Shown piece after piece: positions 7,969 through 19,045 of a DNA stretch of 64,000 nucleotides; the first letter of the stretch is position 1; the number at the start of each line of letters is the position of its first letter. The position numbers and the translations under genes are program-made. The notes below the pieces were generated by a model. The model searched no databases. It saw only the letters and a program-made list of their open reading frames with translations, and was not told where the DNA came from. The DNA is from Xenophilus sp. Marseille-Q4582 (lineage in GTDB: Bacteria > Pseudomonadota > Gammaproteobacteria > Burkholderiales > Burkholderiaceae_C): assembly GCF_916700565.1 (NCBI RefSeq), contig NZ_CAKAKO010000002.1, positions 682,001 through 746,000 of the forward strand. The letters run 5' to 3'.

Positions 7969-9480
7969 GTGATCACTGAGCTCGAATTCAAGAGTCTGTC
8001 CGCGCAGGGCTACAACCGCATCCCCCTGATCGTCGAGGCCTTCGCGGACCTCGAAACCCCGCTGTCGCTGTACCTGAAGCTCGCCCATTCCCATGGGCCG
8101 CAGGGCGGTGGCCAGCTGAGCTTCCTGCTCGAATCCGTGGTCGGCGGCGAGCGCTTCGGCCGCTACAGCTTCATCGGCCTGCCGGCGCGCACGATGCTGC
8201 GCGCCAGCGGCTTCGGCGCCGACGCGCGCACCGAGGTGGTGACCGACGGGCAGGTGGTCGAGACCGCCGCAGGCAATCCGCTGGACTTCATCGAGGCCTA
8301 CCAGAAGCGCTTCAAGGTCGCGCTGCGCCCGGGGCTGCCGCGCTTTTGTGGCGGCCTGGCCGGCTACTTCGGCTACGACGCGGTGCGCTACATGGAGAAG
8401 AAGCTCGAGCACAGCTGCCCGCCCGACCAGCTGGGCTGCCCCGACATCCTGCTGCTGCAATGCGAGGAACTGGCCGTCATCGACAACCTGTCGGGCAAGC
8501 TCTACCTGATCGTCTACGCCGACCCCAAGCAGCCCGAGGCCTATGCCCACGGTAAGCGCCGGCTGCGCGAGTTGAAGGACAAGCTGCGCTACTCGGTCAG
8601 CGCCCCGCAAGTGAAGCCGACACAGGCGCATGCGGCCGAGCGGCCCTTCGCCAAGGCGGCGTACCTCAAAGCCGTGGAAGAGGCCAAGGAGCTCATCGCG
8701 GCGGGCGATTTCATGCAGGTGCAGGTCGGCCAGCGCATCAGCAAGCGCTACACCGAGTCGCCGCTGTCGCTGTACCGCGCGCTGCGCTCGCTGAACCCCA
8801 GCCCCTACATGTACTACTACGACATGGGCGACCACCATGTCGTGGGCGCCTCGCCCGAGATCCTGGTGCGCCAGGAGGTCACCGAAGCCGGCGAGCAGAA
8901 GGTCACGATCCGCCCGCTGGCCGGCACGCGGCCGCGCGGCGCGTCGATCGAGCAGGACAAGGCGGCCGAGGTCGAGCTCGTGAACGACCCCAAGGAACGC
9001 GCCGAACACGTGATGCTGATCGACCTGGCGCGCAACGACATCGGCCGCATTGCCAAGATTGGCAGCGTCAAGGTGACCGAGGCCTTTGCCGTGGAACGCT
9101 ACAGCCACGTGATGCACATCGTCAGCAACGTCGAGGGCATCCTCAAGGACGGCATGACCAACATGGACGTGCTGCGCGCCACCTTCCCGGCCGGCACGCT
9201 GACGGGCGCGCCCAAGGTGCATGCCATGGAACTCATCGACAAGCTGGAGCCGACCAAGCGCGGCCTGTACGGCGGCGCCTGCGGCTACATCAGCTACGCG
9301 GGCGACATGGACGTGGCGATCGCCATCCGCACTGGCGTGATCAAGGACCAGACCCTGCACGTGCAGGCCGCGGCCGGCGTGGTGGCCGATTCGGTGCCCG
9401 AACTGGAATGGAAGGAAACCGAAGCCAAGGCGCGCGCGCTGCTGCGCGCCAGCGAACTCGTCGAGGAAGGACTGGAGTGA
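7969..9480 (+). CDS. trpE: Anthranilate synthase component I
   Basis: Converts chorismate to anthranilate with ammonia supplied by TrpG, the first committed step of tryptophan synthesis. 503 residues from a GTG at 7969, preceded by GGAG at 7960-7963; the frame stays open upstream but the family N-terminus (ITELEFKSLSAQGYNRIPL) begins here. The chorismate-binding domain shows GASPEILVR, RPLAGTRPRG, DLARNDIGRI and FPAGTLTGAPKVHAME in order. The region around LPLAH-type N-terminal residues (SLYLKLAHSHGPQ, SFLLESVVGGERFGRYSFIG) contains the LLES motif of the tryptophan feedback site. First gene of the cluster trpE-trpG-ltaE-lysE-trpD-trpC. Confidence 0.96.
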   Translation: MITELEFKSLSAQGYNRIPLIVEAFADLETPLSLYLKLAHSHGPQGGGQLSFLLESVVGGERFGRYSFIGLPARTMLRASGFGADARTEVVTDGQVVETAAGNPLDFIEAYQKRFKVALRPGLPRFCGGLAGYFGYDAVRYMEKKLEHSCPPDQLGCPDILLLQCEELAVIDNLSGKLYLIVYADPKQPEAYAHGKRRLRELKDKLRYSVSAPQVKPTQAHAAERPFAKAAYLKAVEEAKELIAAGDFMQVQVGQRISKRYTESPLSLYRALRSLNPSPYMYYYDMGDHHVVGASPEILVRQEVTEAGEQKVTIRPLAGTRPRGASIEQDKAAEVELVNDPKERAEHVMLIDLARNDIGRIAKIGSVKVTEAFAVERYSHVMHIVSNVEGILKDGMTNMDVLRATFPAGTLTGAPKVHAMELIDKLEPTKRGLYGGACGYISYAGDMDVAIAIRTGVIKDQTLHVQAAAGVVADSVPELEWKETEAKARALLRASELVEEGLE

Positions 9481-9580
9481 GCGCGATGACCAACGCCGCA
9501 GCAGCGCCGCGCCGCGCCAAGCCAGGCGGCGCCTCCTTGGGGGGCAGCGAAATCCATGAAATGACGAGCGTGGGGGCCGT

Positions 9581-10165
9581 ATGAAGGTCTTGATGATCGA
9601 CAACTACGACAGTTTCACCTTCAACATCGTCCAGTACCTGGGCGAGCTGGGCGCCGACGTGCAGGTGCTTCGCAACGACGAGGTGGACTTGGCCGGCATC
9701 GGCGAGCGCATCGCCGCCGGGGTCACGCGGCTGGTGATCTCGCCCGGCCCCTGCTCGCCGGCCGAGGCAGGCGTGTCGGTGCCGGCCATCCAGGCCTTTG
9801 CCGGCAAGCTGCCCATCCTGGGCGTGTGCCTGGGGCACCAGAGCATCGGCGCGGCCTTCGGCGCACGCATCGTGCGCGCGCAGCAGCTCATGCACGGCAA
9901 GGTGAGCGAGATCACGACCACGCGAGAGGGCGTGTTCGCGGGCCTGCCGGAGCGCTTCACCGTCAACCGCTATCACTCGCTGGCCATCGAGCGCGCGAGC
10001 AGCCCGAAGGAGCTGGCCGTCACGGCCTGGACCGACGATGGCGAGATCATGGGCGTGCGGCACACCGGCTTCGCCCACGAGGTGCGTATCGAAGGGGTGC
10101 AGTTCCACCCCGAATCCATCCTCACCGAGCATGGCCATGCCATGCTGCAGAACTTCCTGAACTGA
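9581..10165 (+). CDS. trpG: Anthranilate synthase component II (glutamine amidotransferase)
   Basis: Class I glutamine amidotransferase subunit that releases ammonia for TrpE; in many bacteria it also serves 4-aminodeoxychorismate synthase (PabA). 194 residues. The catalytic triad is visible: C83 in [11 protein letters not shown]176 and E178 in [11 protein letters not shown]. The oxyanion loop SPGPCSP is at 54-60. Starts [15 protein letters not shown], the standard family N-terminus. A 100-bp gap separates it from trpE, longer than usual inside an operon; it contains GC-rich palindromic DNA but no ORF I can support. Confidence 0.96.
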   Translation: MKVLMIDNYDSFTFNIVQYLGELGADVQVLRNDEVDLAGIGERIAAGVTRLVISPGPCSPAEAGVSVPAIQAFAGKLPILGVCLGHQSIGAAFGARIVRAQQLMHGKVSEITTTREGVFAGLPERFTVNRYHSLAIERASSPKELAVTAWTDDGEIMGVRHTGFAHEVRIEGVQFHPESILTEHGHAMLQNFLN

Positions 10166-10180
10166 ACGAGCGGACGCGTG

Positions 10181-11242
10181 ATGCGCACAGGCCCGAAATC
10201 CCCCTTCATCGACCTGCGCAGCGACACCGTCACGCAGCCCACCGAAGCCATGCGCGCCGCCATGATGGCCGCGCCGCTGGGCGACGACGTGTTCGGCGGC
10301 GACCCTTCGGTCAACGCGCTGCAGGAGAAGATCGCCGGCCTGCTGGGCTTCGAGGCCGCGCTGTTCGTGCCCACCGGCACGCAGAGCAACCTGTGCGCCA
10401 TCCTCGCGCACTGCGGCCGCGGCGACGAGTACATCGTGGGCCAGCAGCAGCACTGCTACCGCTGGGAAGGCGGCGGCGCGGCGGTGCTGGGCAGCGTGCA
10501 GCCGCAGCCCATCGAGCATGCGCAGGACGGCAGCCTGCCGCTCGCGCGCATCGCGGCCGAGATCAAGCCCGACGACGCGCATTTCGCGCGCACGCGCCTG
10601 CTGGCACTGGAGAACACGCTGGGCGGCAAGCGGCTGCCTTTCGACTATCTGCAGGCCGCCACGCAACTCGCGGCCGACAAGGGCCTGCAGCGCCACCTGG
10701 ATGGCGCGCGCCTGTTCAACGCCGCCACCGCGCAGGCCGAGGCGCTGGGCACGGACGTGTACGCCGAGGCGCGGCGCATCGCGCAGTGCTTCGACAGCGT
10801 GTCGGTGTGCTTCAGCAAGGGCCTGGGCGCGCCCGTGGGCTCGGCGCTGTGCGGCTCGCGCGACTTCATCGCCCGCGCCCACCGCATCCGCAAGATGGCC
10901 GGCGGCGGCATGCGCCAGGCCGGCTTGCTGGCCGCCGCCGCTTCGCATGCGCTGGACCACCACGTGCGGCGCCTGCGCGAGGACCACGCGCTGGCGCGCC
11001 AACTGGCCGAAGGGCTGGCAGGCATCCCCGGGCTGAGCGTGGAAGCGCCGCAGAGCAACATCGTCTTCGTGGATCTGCAGGGCGATGCGGTCGACCGCGG
11101 CGCGCAGCTGCTGGCGCACCTGCAGTCGCAAGGCATCCTGGCCACGGGCCTGTACCGGCTGCGCTTCGTCACCCACCTGGACGTGGATGCGGCTGGCGTG
11201 GCGCGGGCCGTGGCGGCCATCCGCGCTTTCTTCGCGGGCTGA
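10181..11242 (+). CDS. ltaE: Low-specificity L-threonine aldolase
   Basis: PLP enzyme that cleaves L-threonine or L-allo-threonine to glycine and acetaldehyde. About 353 residues. The PLP lysine is K213 in CFSKGLGAPVGS; HLDGAR at 172-177 holds the cofactor aspartate; QQHCY near residue 91 holds the His that stacks on the ring; LRSDTVTQPTEAMRAAM is the family N-terminus. A GTG at 10178 directly before the ATG could also be the start. Its place between trpG and trpD, followed by a LysE-type exporter, is unusual for a trp cluster and may link glycine/threonine turnover to the serine used in tryptophan synthesis, though this is only inference. Confidence 0.9.
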   Translation: MRTGPKSPFIDLRSDTVTQPTEAMRAAMMAAPLGDDVFGGDPSVNALQEKIAGLLGFEAALFVPTGTQSNLCAILAHCGRGDEYIVGQQQHCYRWEGGGAAVLGSVQPQPIEHAQDGSLPLARIAAEIKPDDAHFARTRLLALENTLGGKRLPFDYLQAATQLAADKGLQRHLDGARLFNAATAQAEALGTDVYAEARRIAQCFDSVSVCFSKGLGAPVGSALCGSRDFIARAHRIRKMAGGGMRQAGLLAAAASHALDHHVRRLREDHALARQLAEGLAGIPGLSVEAPQSNIVFVDLQGDAVDRGAQLLAHLQSQGILATGLYRLRFVTHLDVDAAGVARAVAAIRAFFAG

Positions 11243-11270
11243 TCCTTCCGCTGCGCTCGCGAGGCCTTCC

Positions 11271-11951
11271 ATGCCGGACACCCCTCAACTGCTGGCCTTC
11301 ATTGCCGCGGGCTTGCTGCTCAACCTCACGCCCGGCGTGGATGTGTTCTACGTGGTCAGCAACGCCTTGAGGCAGGGCGTGCGCGCCGGGGTGGTCGCGG
11401 GCCTGGGCATCGCGGCGGGCTGCATGGTGCATACGCTCGCGGCGGCATGGGGCGTCAGCGCGCTGATCGCCGCTTCGGCCACCGCCTTCACGGTGCTCAA
11501 GTGGGTCGGGGCGGCGTACCTGCTGTGGATGGGCTGGGGCATGCTGCGGTCACGCGGCACGCTGAACGCCGATGCCTTCGCGCCCGCGGGCGGGCCGCCC
11601 GCGCAGGGCCTGCCGTTGCGCACCGTTTTCCGCCGCGGCTTCCTCACCAACGTGCTGAACCCGAAGGTCGCCCTGTTCTTCCTGGCTTTCTTGCCGCAGT
11701 TCATTGCGCCGGGCACGGCGCACCCGGCCTGGGTCTTTCTCGCGCTGGGGTTGCTGTTCAACGTGAATGCCCTGCTGGTGAGTGCCGGCTGGGCCTGGGC
11801 GGCTGCCGGCATGGCACGGCGCATGCGTGCTTCGGCCGGGTCCGCGCAGTCTGCGGGCCGCGGCCTGCTGTGGATCGAGCGCGCGGCCGGCCTGCTGATC
11901 ATCGCTTTCGGCCTCAAGCTGGCGCTCACCGAGGCGCCCACGGGCCGCTGA
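11271..11951 (+). CDS. LysE/RhtB-family amino-acid exporter
   Basis: Inner-membrane protein of 226 residues with about six hydrophobic segments. It has the LysE/RhtB signature near the N-terminus ([20 protein letters not shown], close to the family P-G-P region) and [22 protein letters not shown] in the middle, which is highly characteristic. Members export amino acids such as threonine, homoserine, lysine or leucine; the substrate cannot be read from sequence. Its position directly after threonine aldolase (28-bp gap) suggests threonine or a related amino acid. The ATG at 11271 was chosen because the first membrane segment starts immediately after it. Confidence 0.85.
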   Translation: MPDTPQLLAFIAAGLLLNLTPGVDVFYVVSNALRQGVRAGVVAGLGIAAGCMVHTLAAAWGVSALIAASATAFTVLKWVGAAYLLWMGWGMLRSRGTLNADAFAPAGGPPAQGLPLRTVFRRGFLTNVLNPKVALFFLAFLPQFIAPGTAHPAWVFLALGLLFNVNALLVSAGWAWAAAGMARRMRASAGSAQSAGRGLLWIERAAGLLIIAFGLKLALTEAPTGR

Positions 11952-11971
11952 CATATTCCGGAGTCCTTCCC

Positions 11972-13009
11972 ATGATCACCCCCCAAGAGGCGCTGCAGCG
12001 CACCATCGAGCACCGCGAGATCTTCCACGACGAGATGCTGCATCTGATGCGGCTGATCATGCGCGGCGAATGCTCGCCCGTGATGACCGCGGCCATCGTC
12101 ACGGGTCTGCGCGTGAAGAAGGAAACCATCGGCGAGATCACGGCCGCCGCGCAGGTGATGCGCGAGCACGCCACGCCCGTGGCCGTGCAGGACAGCACGC
12201 ACCTGATCGACATCGTGGGCACGGGCGGCGATGGCTCGCACACCTTCAACATCTCGACCTGCGCCATGTTCGTGGCGGCCGCGGCGGGCGCGCGCACGGC
12301 CAAGCATGGCGGGCGCAGCGTGAGCAGCAAGTCCGGCAGCGCCGATGTGCTGGAGGCGCTGGGCGTGCAGATCGACCTGAAGCCGCCGCAGATCGCCGCC
12401 TGCATCGAGCAGGTGGGCATCGGCTTCATGTTCGCGCCCAACCACCATCCGGCCATGAAGAACATGGCGCCGGTGCGGCGCGAGCTGGGCATCAAGACGC
12501 TGTTCAACATCCTGGGCCCGCTCACCAATCCGGCCGGTGCGCCGAACACGCTGATGGGCGTGTTCCACGCCGACCTGGTGGGCATCCAGGTGCGCGCGCT
12601 GCAGCGCCTGGGCGCGCGGCATGCGCTGGTGGTGTACGGCAAGGACGGCATGGACGAGATCTCGCTCGGCGCAGCGACCCTGGTGGGCGAGCTGCGCGAC
12701 GGCCAGGTGCGCGAGTACGAGATCCATCCGGAGGACTTCGGCCTGCCCATGGCGAGCAGCCGCGCGCTGCGCGTGGAAACCCCCGAACAGTCGCGCGCGC
12801 TGCTGGTGGGCGTGCTCGACGGCACGGTGACCGGGGCGGCGCGCGACATCGTGCTGCTCAATGCCGGCGCGGCCCTGTATGCGGCCGACGTCGCGCCCGG
12901 CATCGCCGAAGGCATCGACCAGGCCCGCGCGGCGCTGGCATCGGGCGCGGCGCGCGCGCGGCTCACGCAGTTCGTGCAGACCACGCAGTCCCTGGCTGCG
13001 GCCGCCTGA
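11972..13009 (+). CDS. trpD: Anthranilate phosphoribosyltransferase
   Basis: Transfers phosphoribose from PRPP to anthranilate. 345 residues. The PRPP/diphosphate site [14 protein letters not shown] and the [21 protein letters not shown] stretch, including the anthranilate-binding region, are intact; [20 protein letters not shown] and [12 protein letters not shown] follow as in all TrpD proteins. The start ATG at 11972 is preceded by GGAG at 11960-11963, 9 bp upstream. It follows the exporter gene by 20 bp and precedes trpC by 21 bp, so the three are probably co-transcribed. Confidence 0.96.
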   Translation: MITPQEALQRTIEHREIFHDEMLHLMRLIMRGECSPVMTAAIVTGLRVKKETIGEITAAAQVMREHATPVAVQDSTHLIDIVGTGGDGSHTFNISTCAMFVAAAAGARTAKHGGRSVSSKSGSADVLEALGVQIDLKPPQIAACIEQVGIGFMFAPNHHPAMKNMAPVRRELGIKTLFNILGPLTNPAGAPNTLMGVFHADLVGIQVRALQRLGARHALVVYGKDGMDEISLGAATLVGELRDGQVREYEIHPEDFGLPMASSRALRVETPEQSRALLVGVLDGTVTGAARDIVLLNAGAALYAADVAPGIAEGIDQARAALASGAARARLTQFVQTTQSLAAAA

Positions 13010-13030
13010 GCGCTCGCGGAGAATGCGCCC

Positions 13031-13834
13031 ATGTCAGACATCCTGAACCAGATCATTGCCGTCAAGCACGAAGAGTTGGCGGCTGCGCGCAAGCGCCTGC
13101 CGCTGGAAGCGGTGCGCCGCGATGCCGAAAGCCGCGTGCTCACGCGGGACTTCGAAGGCGCGCTGCGCGCCAAGGTGGCGCAGGGGCAGGCCGCGGTCAT
13201 TGCCGAAGTGAAGAAGGCCAGCCCCAGCAAGGGCGTGATCCGGCCCGGCGAGTTCGTGCCCGCCGACATTGCGCAAAGCTATGCCGAAGGCGACGGCAGG
13301 ACCTCGGCGGCCTGCCTCTCGGTGCTGACGGACAGGCAGTTCTTCCAGGGCAGCATCGACTACCTCAAGCAGGCGCGCGCCTCGTGCGGCCTGCCGGTGC
13401 TGCGCAAGGACTTCATGGTCGACGCGTGGCAGATCTACGAGTCGCGTGCCATCGGGGCCGACTGCATCCTTCTCATCGCCGCCTGCCTGGACGATGCGCA
13501 GATGAGGGACTTCGAGGCCATCGCGCACGGCCTGGGCATGGCCGTGCTCGTGGAGGTGCATGACGCCGCCGAGATGGAGCGCGCGCTGAAGCTGCGCACG
13601 CCGCTGATCGGCGTGAACAACCGCAACCTGCGCACTTTCGAGGTCTCCATCCAGGCCACGCTGGCACTGAAGGCGCAGGTGCCGGCCGAGCGCCTGCTCG
13701 TGACCGAATCGGGCATCGCCACGCGAGAGGACGTGAAGACGCTGCGCGAGGCGGGCGTGCAGGCCTTCCTGGTCGGCGAAAGCTTCATGCGCGCACCCGA
13801 GCCGGGCGAAGCCCTGGCGGCGCTCTTCGGCTGA
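13031..13834 (+). CDS. trpC: Indole-3-glycerol phosphate synthase
   Basis: Closes the indole ring: CdRP to indole-3-glycerol phosphate. 267 residues, a stand-alone TrpC not fused to TrpF. The N-terminal helix carries [17 protein letters not shown], then [15 protein letters not shown] (catalytic lysine and phosphate region), [17 protein letters not shown] (second catalytic Lys), [12 protein letters not shown] and [15 protein letters not shown]. The trpB/A/F genes are not in the window, consistent with the split trp arrangement of Burkholderiales. Confidence 0.96.
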   Translation: MSDILNQIIAVKHEELAAARKRLPLEAVRRDAESRVLTRDFEGALRAKVAQGQAAVIAEVKKASPSKGVIRPGEFVPADIAQSYAEGDGRTSAACLSVLTDRQFFQGSIDYLKQARASCGLPVLRKDFMVDAWQIYESRAIGADCILLIAACLDDAQMRDFEAIAHGLGMAVLVEVHDAAEMERALKLRTPLIGVNNRNLRTFEVSIQATLALKAQVPAERLLVTESGIATREDVKTLREAGVQAFLVGESFMRAPEPGEALAALFG

Positions 13835-13845
13835 GAGCGGCGCGC

Positions 13846-14562
13846 ATGGACGCGACCCAACTGCAGAGCGCGGATCCGGCGGACTGGCCCGTGGCCCCAG
13901 GGTGGCAGCCGCTGGTCGATGGCTTCTTCGGCAGCCCGCAAGGGCTCTCGCTGGTTGAATTCCTGCATCGGCGGCTGAGCGAGGGAGCGGTGATCTTTCC
14001 GCCCCGGCCGCTGCGCGCGCTGGAGCTGACGCCCCCGGAGGCCGTGCGCGTGGTGATCCTGGGCCAGGACCCGTACCACGGCCGCGGCCAGGCCGAAGGG
14101 CTGGCCTTCTCGGTGGCGCCCGGCGTGGCGCTGCCGCCCTCGCTGCGCAACATCTTCAAGGAGCTGGAGCGGGACCTGGGCACGCCGCCCCCGCGCTTCC
14201 CCGAGCCCGGCGGCAGCCTGGTCAAGTGGGCGCGCAACGGCGTCCTGCTGCTCAACACCTGCCTGACGGTGGAGGAGGGCCAGCCCGCGAGCCATGCCGG
14301 CCGGGGCTGGGAAGTGCTGACCGATGCCGTCATCCGCCACGTGGCCGAGGGGCCGCGGCCGGTGGTTTTCATGCTGTGGGGCTCGCATGCTCAAAGCAAG
14401 CGCGGCTTCATCGACGCCCGGCGCCACAAGCTTCTCATGGCCAACCATCCCTCCCCGTTGTCGGCGCTGCGCCCGCCCCTGCCTTTCATCGGCTGCGGCC
14501 ATTTCGGCCAGGCCCGGGAATGGCGTGACAGCCAGCGCGGCATCGACGACAATGCGCGTTGA
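13846..14562 (+). CDS. ung: Uracil-DNA glycosylase
   Basis: Removes uracil from DNA as the first step of base excision repair. 238 residues. The water-activating motif GQDPYHG places the catalytic Asp at residue 75; LPPSLRNIFKELERD, LLLNTCLTVEEGQ (uracil-recognition Asn) and the C-terminal ANHPSPLSALR (leucine-intercalation loop with catalytic His) are all intact. It starts 12 bp after the trpC stop and probably rides on the trp transcript. The family UDGB/short versions are excluded by the complete set of family-1 motifs. Confidence 0.96.
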   Translation: MDATQLQSADPADWPVAPGWQPLVDGFFGSPQGLSLVEFLHRRLSEGAVIFPPRPLRALELTPPEAVRVVILGQDPYHGRGQAEGLAFSVAPGVALPPSLRNIFKELERDLGTPPPRFPEPGGSLVKWARNGVLLLNTCLTVEEGQPASHAGRGWEVLTDAVIRHVAEGPRPVVFMLWGSHAQSKRGFIDARRHKLLMANHPSPLSALRPPLPFIGCGHFGQAREWRDSQRGIDDNAR

Positions 14563-14667
14563 TCGCCGGGAGCGCCTCTTTGGGGTGCGCGCTGGCGGGC
14601 GCGACGTTCGGGCGGTGGCCCGATTCGCCCCCGCTTCGCCAGGCGACAGAAATTATTTGCACGGAAA

Positions 14668-14696
14668 TCGACGTTGTCACTCAACCGTGCTATAGT
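14668..14696 (+). promoter_or_regulatory. Promoter of the tRNA-Tyr/Gly/Thr-tuf unit
   Basis: TATAGT at 14691-14696 is a good -10 located 12 bp before the tRNA-Tyr 5' end; TCGACG at 14668-14673 gives a four-of-six -35 at 17-bp spacing. The spacing to the mature tRNA fits a short 5' leader. Confidence 0.5.
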
Positions 14697-14708
14697 CTGA
14701 GGTTCGCC

Positions 14709-14794
14709 GGAGAGGTGGCCGAGTGGTTAATGGCAGCAGACTGTAAATCTGCCCTCTTACGAGTACGCTGGTTCGAATCCAGCCCTCTCCACCA
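14709..14794 (+). tRNA. tRNA-Tyr (GTA)
   Basis: Class II tRNA of 86 nt with a long variable arm. Acceptor GGAGAGG (14709-14715) pairs with CCTCTCC (14784-14790); the 3' CCA is encoded (14792-14794). Anticodon GTA at 14743-14745 lies in the loop CTGTAAA; the T-arm reads GGTTCGAATCC. First of three tRNAs placed directly before tuf. Confidence 0.95.
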
Positions 14795-14857
14795 GCGAAT
14801 CCAGAGACGTTCAGGTGCCTGGGCTGCGAGCGCAAATGATGCGGAAAGCGTCACGAT

Positions 14858-14931
14858 GCGGGAGTAGTTCAATGGTAGAACCCCAGCCTTCCAAGCTGAT
14901 GACGCGGGTTCGATTCCCGTCTCCCGCTCCA
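14858..14931 (+). tRNA. tRNA-Gly (TCC)
   Basis: 74-nt tRNA. Acceptor GCGGGAG (14858-14864) pairs with CTCCCGC (14921-14927); CCA is encoded. Anticodon TCC at 14890-14892 within CTTCCAA; T-loop GGTTCGATTCC. Same order Tyr-Gly-Thr-tuf as in the classical proteobacterial tRNA-tufB operon. Confidence 0.95.
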
Positions 14932-14964
14932 CGGGTGCCTGATCGGTGTTTGGTTTTGTGTGTC

Positions 14965-15039
<75 letters not shown>

Positions 15040-15111
15040 AAAATTTCGGGGTGTGCGGCATGGGTCGCATGCCCCCGAGTCATGTGATCTCGTTATTTTT
15101 CGGAGTCGAAA

Positions 15112-16302
<1,191 letters not shown>

Positions 16303-16361
16303 GTGGCTTGTGGTGCGGCAGGGTGCTGTGCGCGCCCGGCTGCACGGATCGATGAAGCCGT

Positions 16362-16437
16362 AGGGGTATAGCTCAATTGGCAGAGCGTCGGTCTCCAAAA
16401 CCGAAGGTTGTAGGTTCGATTCCTACTGCCCCTGCCA
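16362..16437 (+). tRNA. tRNA-Trp (CCA)
   Basis: 76-nt tRNA. Acceptor AGGGGTA (16362-16368) pairs with TGCCCCT (16427-16433, one G-U pair); discriminator G and encoded CCA follow. Anticodon CCA at 16395-16397 in the loop TCTCCAAAA; T-loop GGTTCGATTCC. The tuf-tRNA-Trp-secE order is the conserved proteobacterial arrangement. Confidence 0.95.
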
Positions 16438-16547
16438 CCGGAAGGTGGTGAAGGCATCGAAAGCAAGCCCGCCCTGATCCGGCGGGCTTCGGCGTCTGTG
16501 AGGGCGCCTTGAACCTGGTCGCAAAGGCCGCAGGAATACAGCCGAAG

Positions 16548-16931
16548 ATGGCTACATCTCAAGTCGAAACAGTCAGCACGGGTGCCGACAAGGCCAAGCT
16601 GGCCGGTGCTGTCGCGCTGGCCGTGGCTGCCGTGGCAGCCTTCTATGCGCTGGGCAGCCAAGGGGCCTGGGTGCAGTGGGGCGTGCTGCTCGTGGGCCTG
16701 GCTGCGGCGGTGGGTGTGTTCGCCGTGTCCGAGGGTGGCCGCCGTCTCTGGGGCTTCGGCCGCGACGCCTGGCGCGAAGTCAAGAAAGTCGTCTGGCCGA
16801 CCCGCAAGGAGTCGCTGCAGATGACGGCCTATGTCTTCGCCTTCGTGGTGGTGATGGCCATCTTCCTGTGGGTGACGGACAAGACGATCGAATGGGTGTT
16901 CTACGACATCCTGCTGGGCTGGAGAAAGTGA
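16548..16931 (+). CDS. secE: SecE, preprotein translocase subunit
   Basis: Essential subunit of the SecYEG channel; 127 residues with three predicted membrane segments (about 19-38, 43-63, 94-121), as in E. coli rather than the one-segment type. The conserved cytoplasmic helix reads [18 protein letters not shown]. The ATG at 16548 was preferred over 16509 because [17 protein letters not shown] is a hydrophilic N-terminus normal for the family. Its stop TGA overlaps the nusG ATG by one base (16931), so the two are translationally coupled. Confidence 0.93.
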   Translation: MATSQVETVSTGADKAKLAGAVALAVAAVAAFYALGSQGAWVQWGVLLVGLAAAVGVFAVSEGGRRLWGFGRDAWREVKKVVWPTRKESLQMTAYVFAFVVVMAIFLWVTDKTIEWVFYDILLGWRK

Positions 16932-17515
16932 TGAACGACACTGTGGATACCTCCTCGTCGGTCCTTGAGCCGCCCGCCAACCCGGACCTGCGCTGGTACG
17001 TGGTGCATGCCTATTCGGGCATGGAAAAGGCCGTGGAGCGCAACATCACCGAGCGCATCAACCGCGCTGGCATGCAGTCCAAGTTCGGTCGCATCCTGGT
17101 GCCGAGCGAGGAAGTGGTGGACGTCAAGAACGGCCAGAAGCGCACCACCGAGCGCCGCCTGTTCCCCGGCTATGTGCTGGTGGAAATGGTGATGGACGAT
17201 GAAAGCTGGCACCTCGTGAAGCACACGAGCAAGGTGACGGGTTTCGTGGGCGGCGCCAAGAATCGCCCCGCGCCGATCTCCCAGAAGGAGGTCGAGGACA
17301 TCGTCAGCCAGATGCAGCAGGGCACCGACAAGCCTCGCCACAAGGTCGAGTTCATGGTGGGCGAGATCGTGCGCGTCAAGGAAGGCCCGTTCACGGACTT
17401 CAACGGTGCCGTGGAAGAAGTGAACTACGAGAAGAGCAAGGTGCGCGTCTCGGTCATGATCTTCGGCCGCGCCACCCCGGTGGAGCTCGCCTTCTCCGAG
17501 GTCGAGAAAACCTGA
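16931..17515 (+). CDS. nusG: NusG, transcription elongation/antitermination factor
   Basis: Binds RNA polymerase and suppresses pausing; its KOW domain contacts Rho or ribosomal protein S10. 194 residues. NGN domain: [18 protein letters not shown] through [19 protein letters not shown]-terminal KOW domain: [22 protein letters not shown], then [21 protein letters not shown]. Coupled to secE by overlap. Downstream GTGCCGGC and GCCGGCAC (about 17521-17543) can pair; no U-run follows, so some read-through into rplK is possible. Confidence 0.97.
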   Translation: MNDTVDTSSSVLEPPANPDLRWYVVHAYSGMEKAVERNITERINRAGMQSKFGRILVPSEEVVDVKNGQKRTTERRLFPGYVLVEMVMDDESWHLVKHTSKVTGFVGGAKNRPAPISQKEVEDIVSQMQQGTDKPRHKVEFMVGEIVRVKEGPFTDFNGAVEEVNYEKSKVRVSVMIFGRATPVELAFSEVEKT

Positions 17516-17650
17516 TATTGCGTGCCGGCCTCGCGTGCCGGCACAACGAGGCGCAGCTTCCCGACTCGGCTGCGTGCTGTCACTGTGAGTCGTCAACCCC
17601 GGGGAGCCGCGGCCTGAAGCCGTGGCGTCAATACCCGCAAGGAGAAAAGC

Positions 17651-18082
17651 ATGGCGAAGAAGATCGTCGGCTTCATCAAGCTGCAAGTGCCGGCTGGCAA
17701 GGCCAACCCCTCGCCACCGATCGGTCCCGCGCTGGGTCAGCGCGGCCTGAACATCATGGAGTTCTGCAAGGCGTTCAACGCCCAGACCCAGGGCGTCGAG
17801 CCCGGTCTGCCGCTGCCGGTGGTGATCACCGCCTTCGCGGACAAGAGCTTCACCTTCGTGATCAAGACGCCGCCGGCGACCACCCTGATCAAGAAGGCCA
17901 TCAAGCTGGACAAGGGCTCGGCCCGTCCGCACACCGACAAGGTCGGCAAGATCTCGCGCGCCCAGCTCGAAGAGATCGCCAAGACCAAGATGCCCGACCT
18001 CACGGCCGCGGATCTGGATGCTGCCGTGCGCACCATCGCCGGCTCTGCCCGTTCGATGGGCGTGAATGTGGAGGGCGTGTGA
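17651..18082 (+). CDS. rplK: 50S ribosomal protein L11
   Basis: Ribosomal protein of the GTPase-associated centre, binding 23S rRNA helices 43/44; also needed for RelA stringent response. 143 residues. The N-terminal domain has the proline-rich [20 protein letters not shown]; the RNA-binding C-terminal domain ends [15 protein letters not shown] at 17639-17644 is a strong ribosome-binding site. The stop is 1 bp from the rplA ATG. Confidence 0.98.
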   Translation: MAKKIVGFIKLQVPAGKANPSPPIGPALGQRGLNIMEFCKAFNAQTQGVEPGLPLPVVITAFADKSFTFVIKTPPATTLIKKAIKLDKGSARPHTDKVGKISRAQLEEIAKTKMPDLTAADLDAAVRTIAGSARSMGVNVEGV

Positions 18083-18083
18083 A

Positions 18084-18782
18084 ATGGCCAAGCTGACGAA
18101 GAAAGCCAAGGCCCTGCAGGGCAAGGTCGACACCACCAAGCTGTACCCCCTGGGTGAAGCGCTGGCTCTGGTGAAGGAAGCCGCGACCGCCAAGTTCGAC
18201 GAGTCCATCGACGTGGCCGTGCAGCTGGGCGTGGACGCCAAGAAGTCGGACCAGGTCGTGCGTGGCGCCGTCGTGCTGCCCAACGGCACCGGCAAGACCA
18301 AGCGCGTGGCCGTGTTCGCCCAGGGCGCCAAGGCTGAAGAAGCCAAGGCCGCAGGCGCCGACATCGTCGGCATGGACGACCTGGCCGCCCAGGTCAAGGC
18401 CGGCGACATGCCCTTCGACGTGGTCATCGCCGCACCGGACGCCATGCGCGTGGTCGGTACGCTGGGCCAGATCCTGGGCCCGCGCGGCCTGATGCCGAAC
18501 CCCAAGGTCGGCACCGTGACGCCCGACGTCGCCCAGGCCGTGAAGAACGCCAAGGCTGGCCAGGTGCAGTTCCGTGTCGACAAGGCCGGCATCATCCACG
18601 GCACGATCGGCCGCCGTTCCTTCGACGCCGACAAGCTGCAGGGCAACCTGGCTGCGCTGATTGACGCGCTGAACAAGGCCAAGCCGGCCTCGAGCAAGGG
18701 CGTGTACCTGCGCAAGGTGGCCGTGTCCTCGACGATGGGTGTGGGTGTCCGCGTGGACACGCAGACCATCGCGCAGGGCTGA
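18084..18782 (+). CDS. rplA: 50S ribosomal protein L1
   Basis: Stalk protein that helps release E-site tRNA and represses the L11 operon by binding its mRNA. 232 residues, starting [14 protein letters not shown]. Contains [20 protein letters not shown] and [15 protein letters not shown], the L1 signature. The ATG at 18084 was chosen over the in-frame GTG at 18066, which lies inside rplK. Confidence 0.98.
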   Translation: MAKLTKKAKALQGKVDTTKLYPLGEALALVKEAATAKFDESIDVAVQLGVDAKKSDQVVRGAVVLPNGTGKTKRVAVFAQGAKAEEAKAAGADIVGMDDLAAQVKAGDMPFDVVIAAPDAMRVVGTLGQILGPRGLMPNPKVGTVTPDVAQAVKNAKAGQVQFRVDKAGIIHGTIGRRSFDADKLQGNLAALIDALNKAKPASSKGVYLRKVAVSSTMGVGVRVDTQTIAQG

Positions 18783-19045
18783 GCCAGAAAGTGATTGGCT
18801 CGCCGGCCTTTAGGGGCCAGCGGGCGAATGTGGTGGGCCGGAGCGGCGCAAGTCGCGCCGGGCCATCCAAGACCGCTGGTGGAGGGAGCCATCCCTCCTT
18901 AATCGGCGCCAGCCCGCAAGGGCGGTGCGCCGGCCAGCGCAGATGGCGATCCCGCTGCAAGGAATGCGAGTTCCGCAACAGTTGGTCGCTGCATGAAGGC
19001 GCTGCCTGGGCTTGTGGTCCGGGCAGCATTGAAAAGGAGTAGACC
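18783..19045 (+). promoter_or_regulatory. rplJL leader (probable L10-binding leader RNA)
   Basis: The 263-bp gap between rplA and rplJ contains no credible ORF but several strong stems, including GGAGGG (18881-18886)/CCCTCC (18893-18898) followed by TT, and a GGGCCGG...CCGGGCC pairing around 18836-18862. In proteobacteria this position holds the rplJ leader bound by the L10(L7/L12) complex, plus a promoter. Structure was judged by eye only. Confidence 0.45.
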
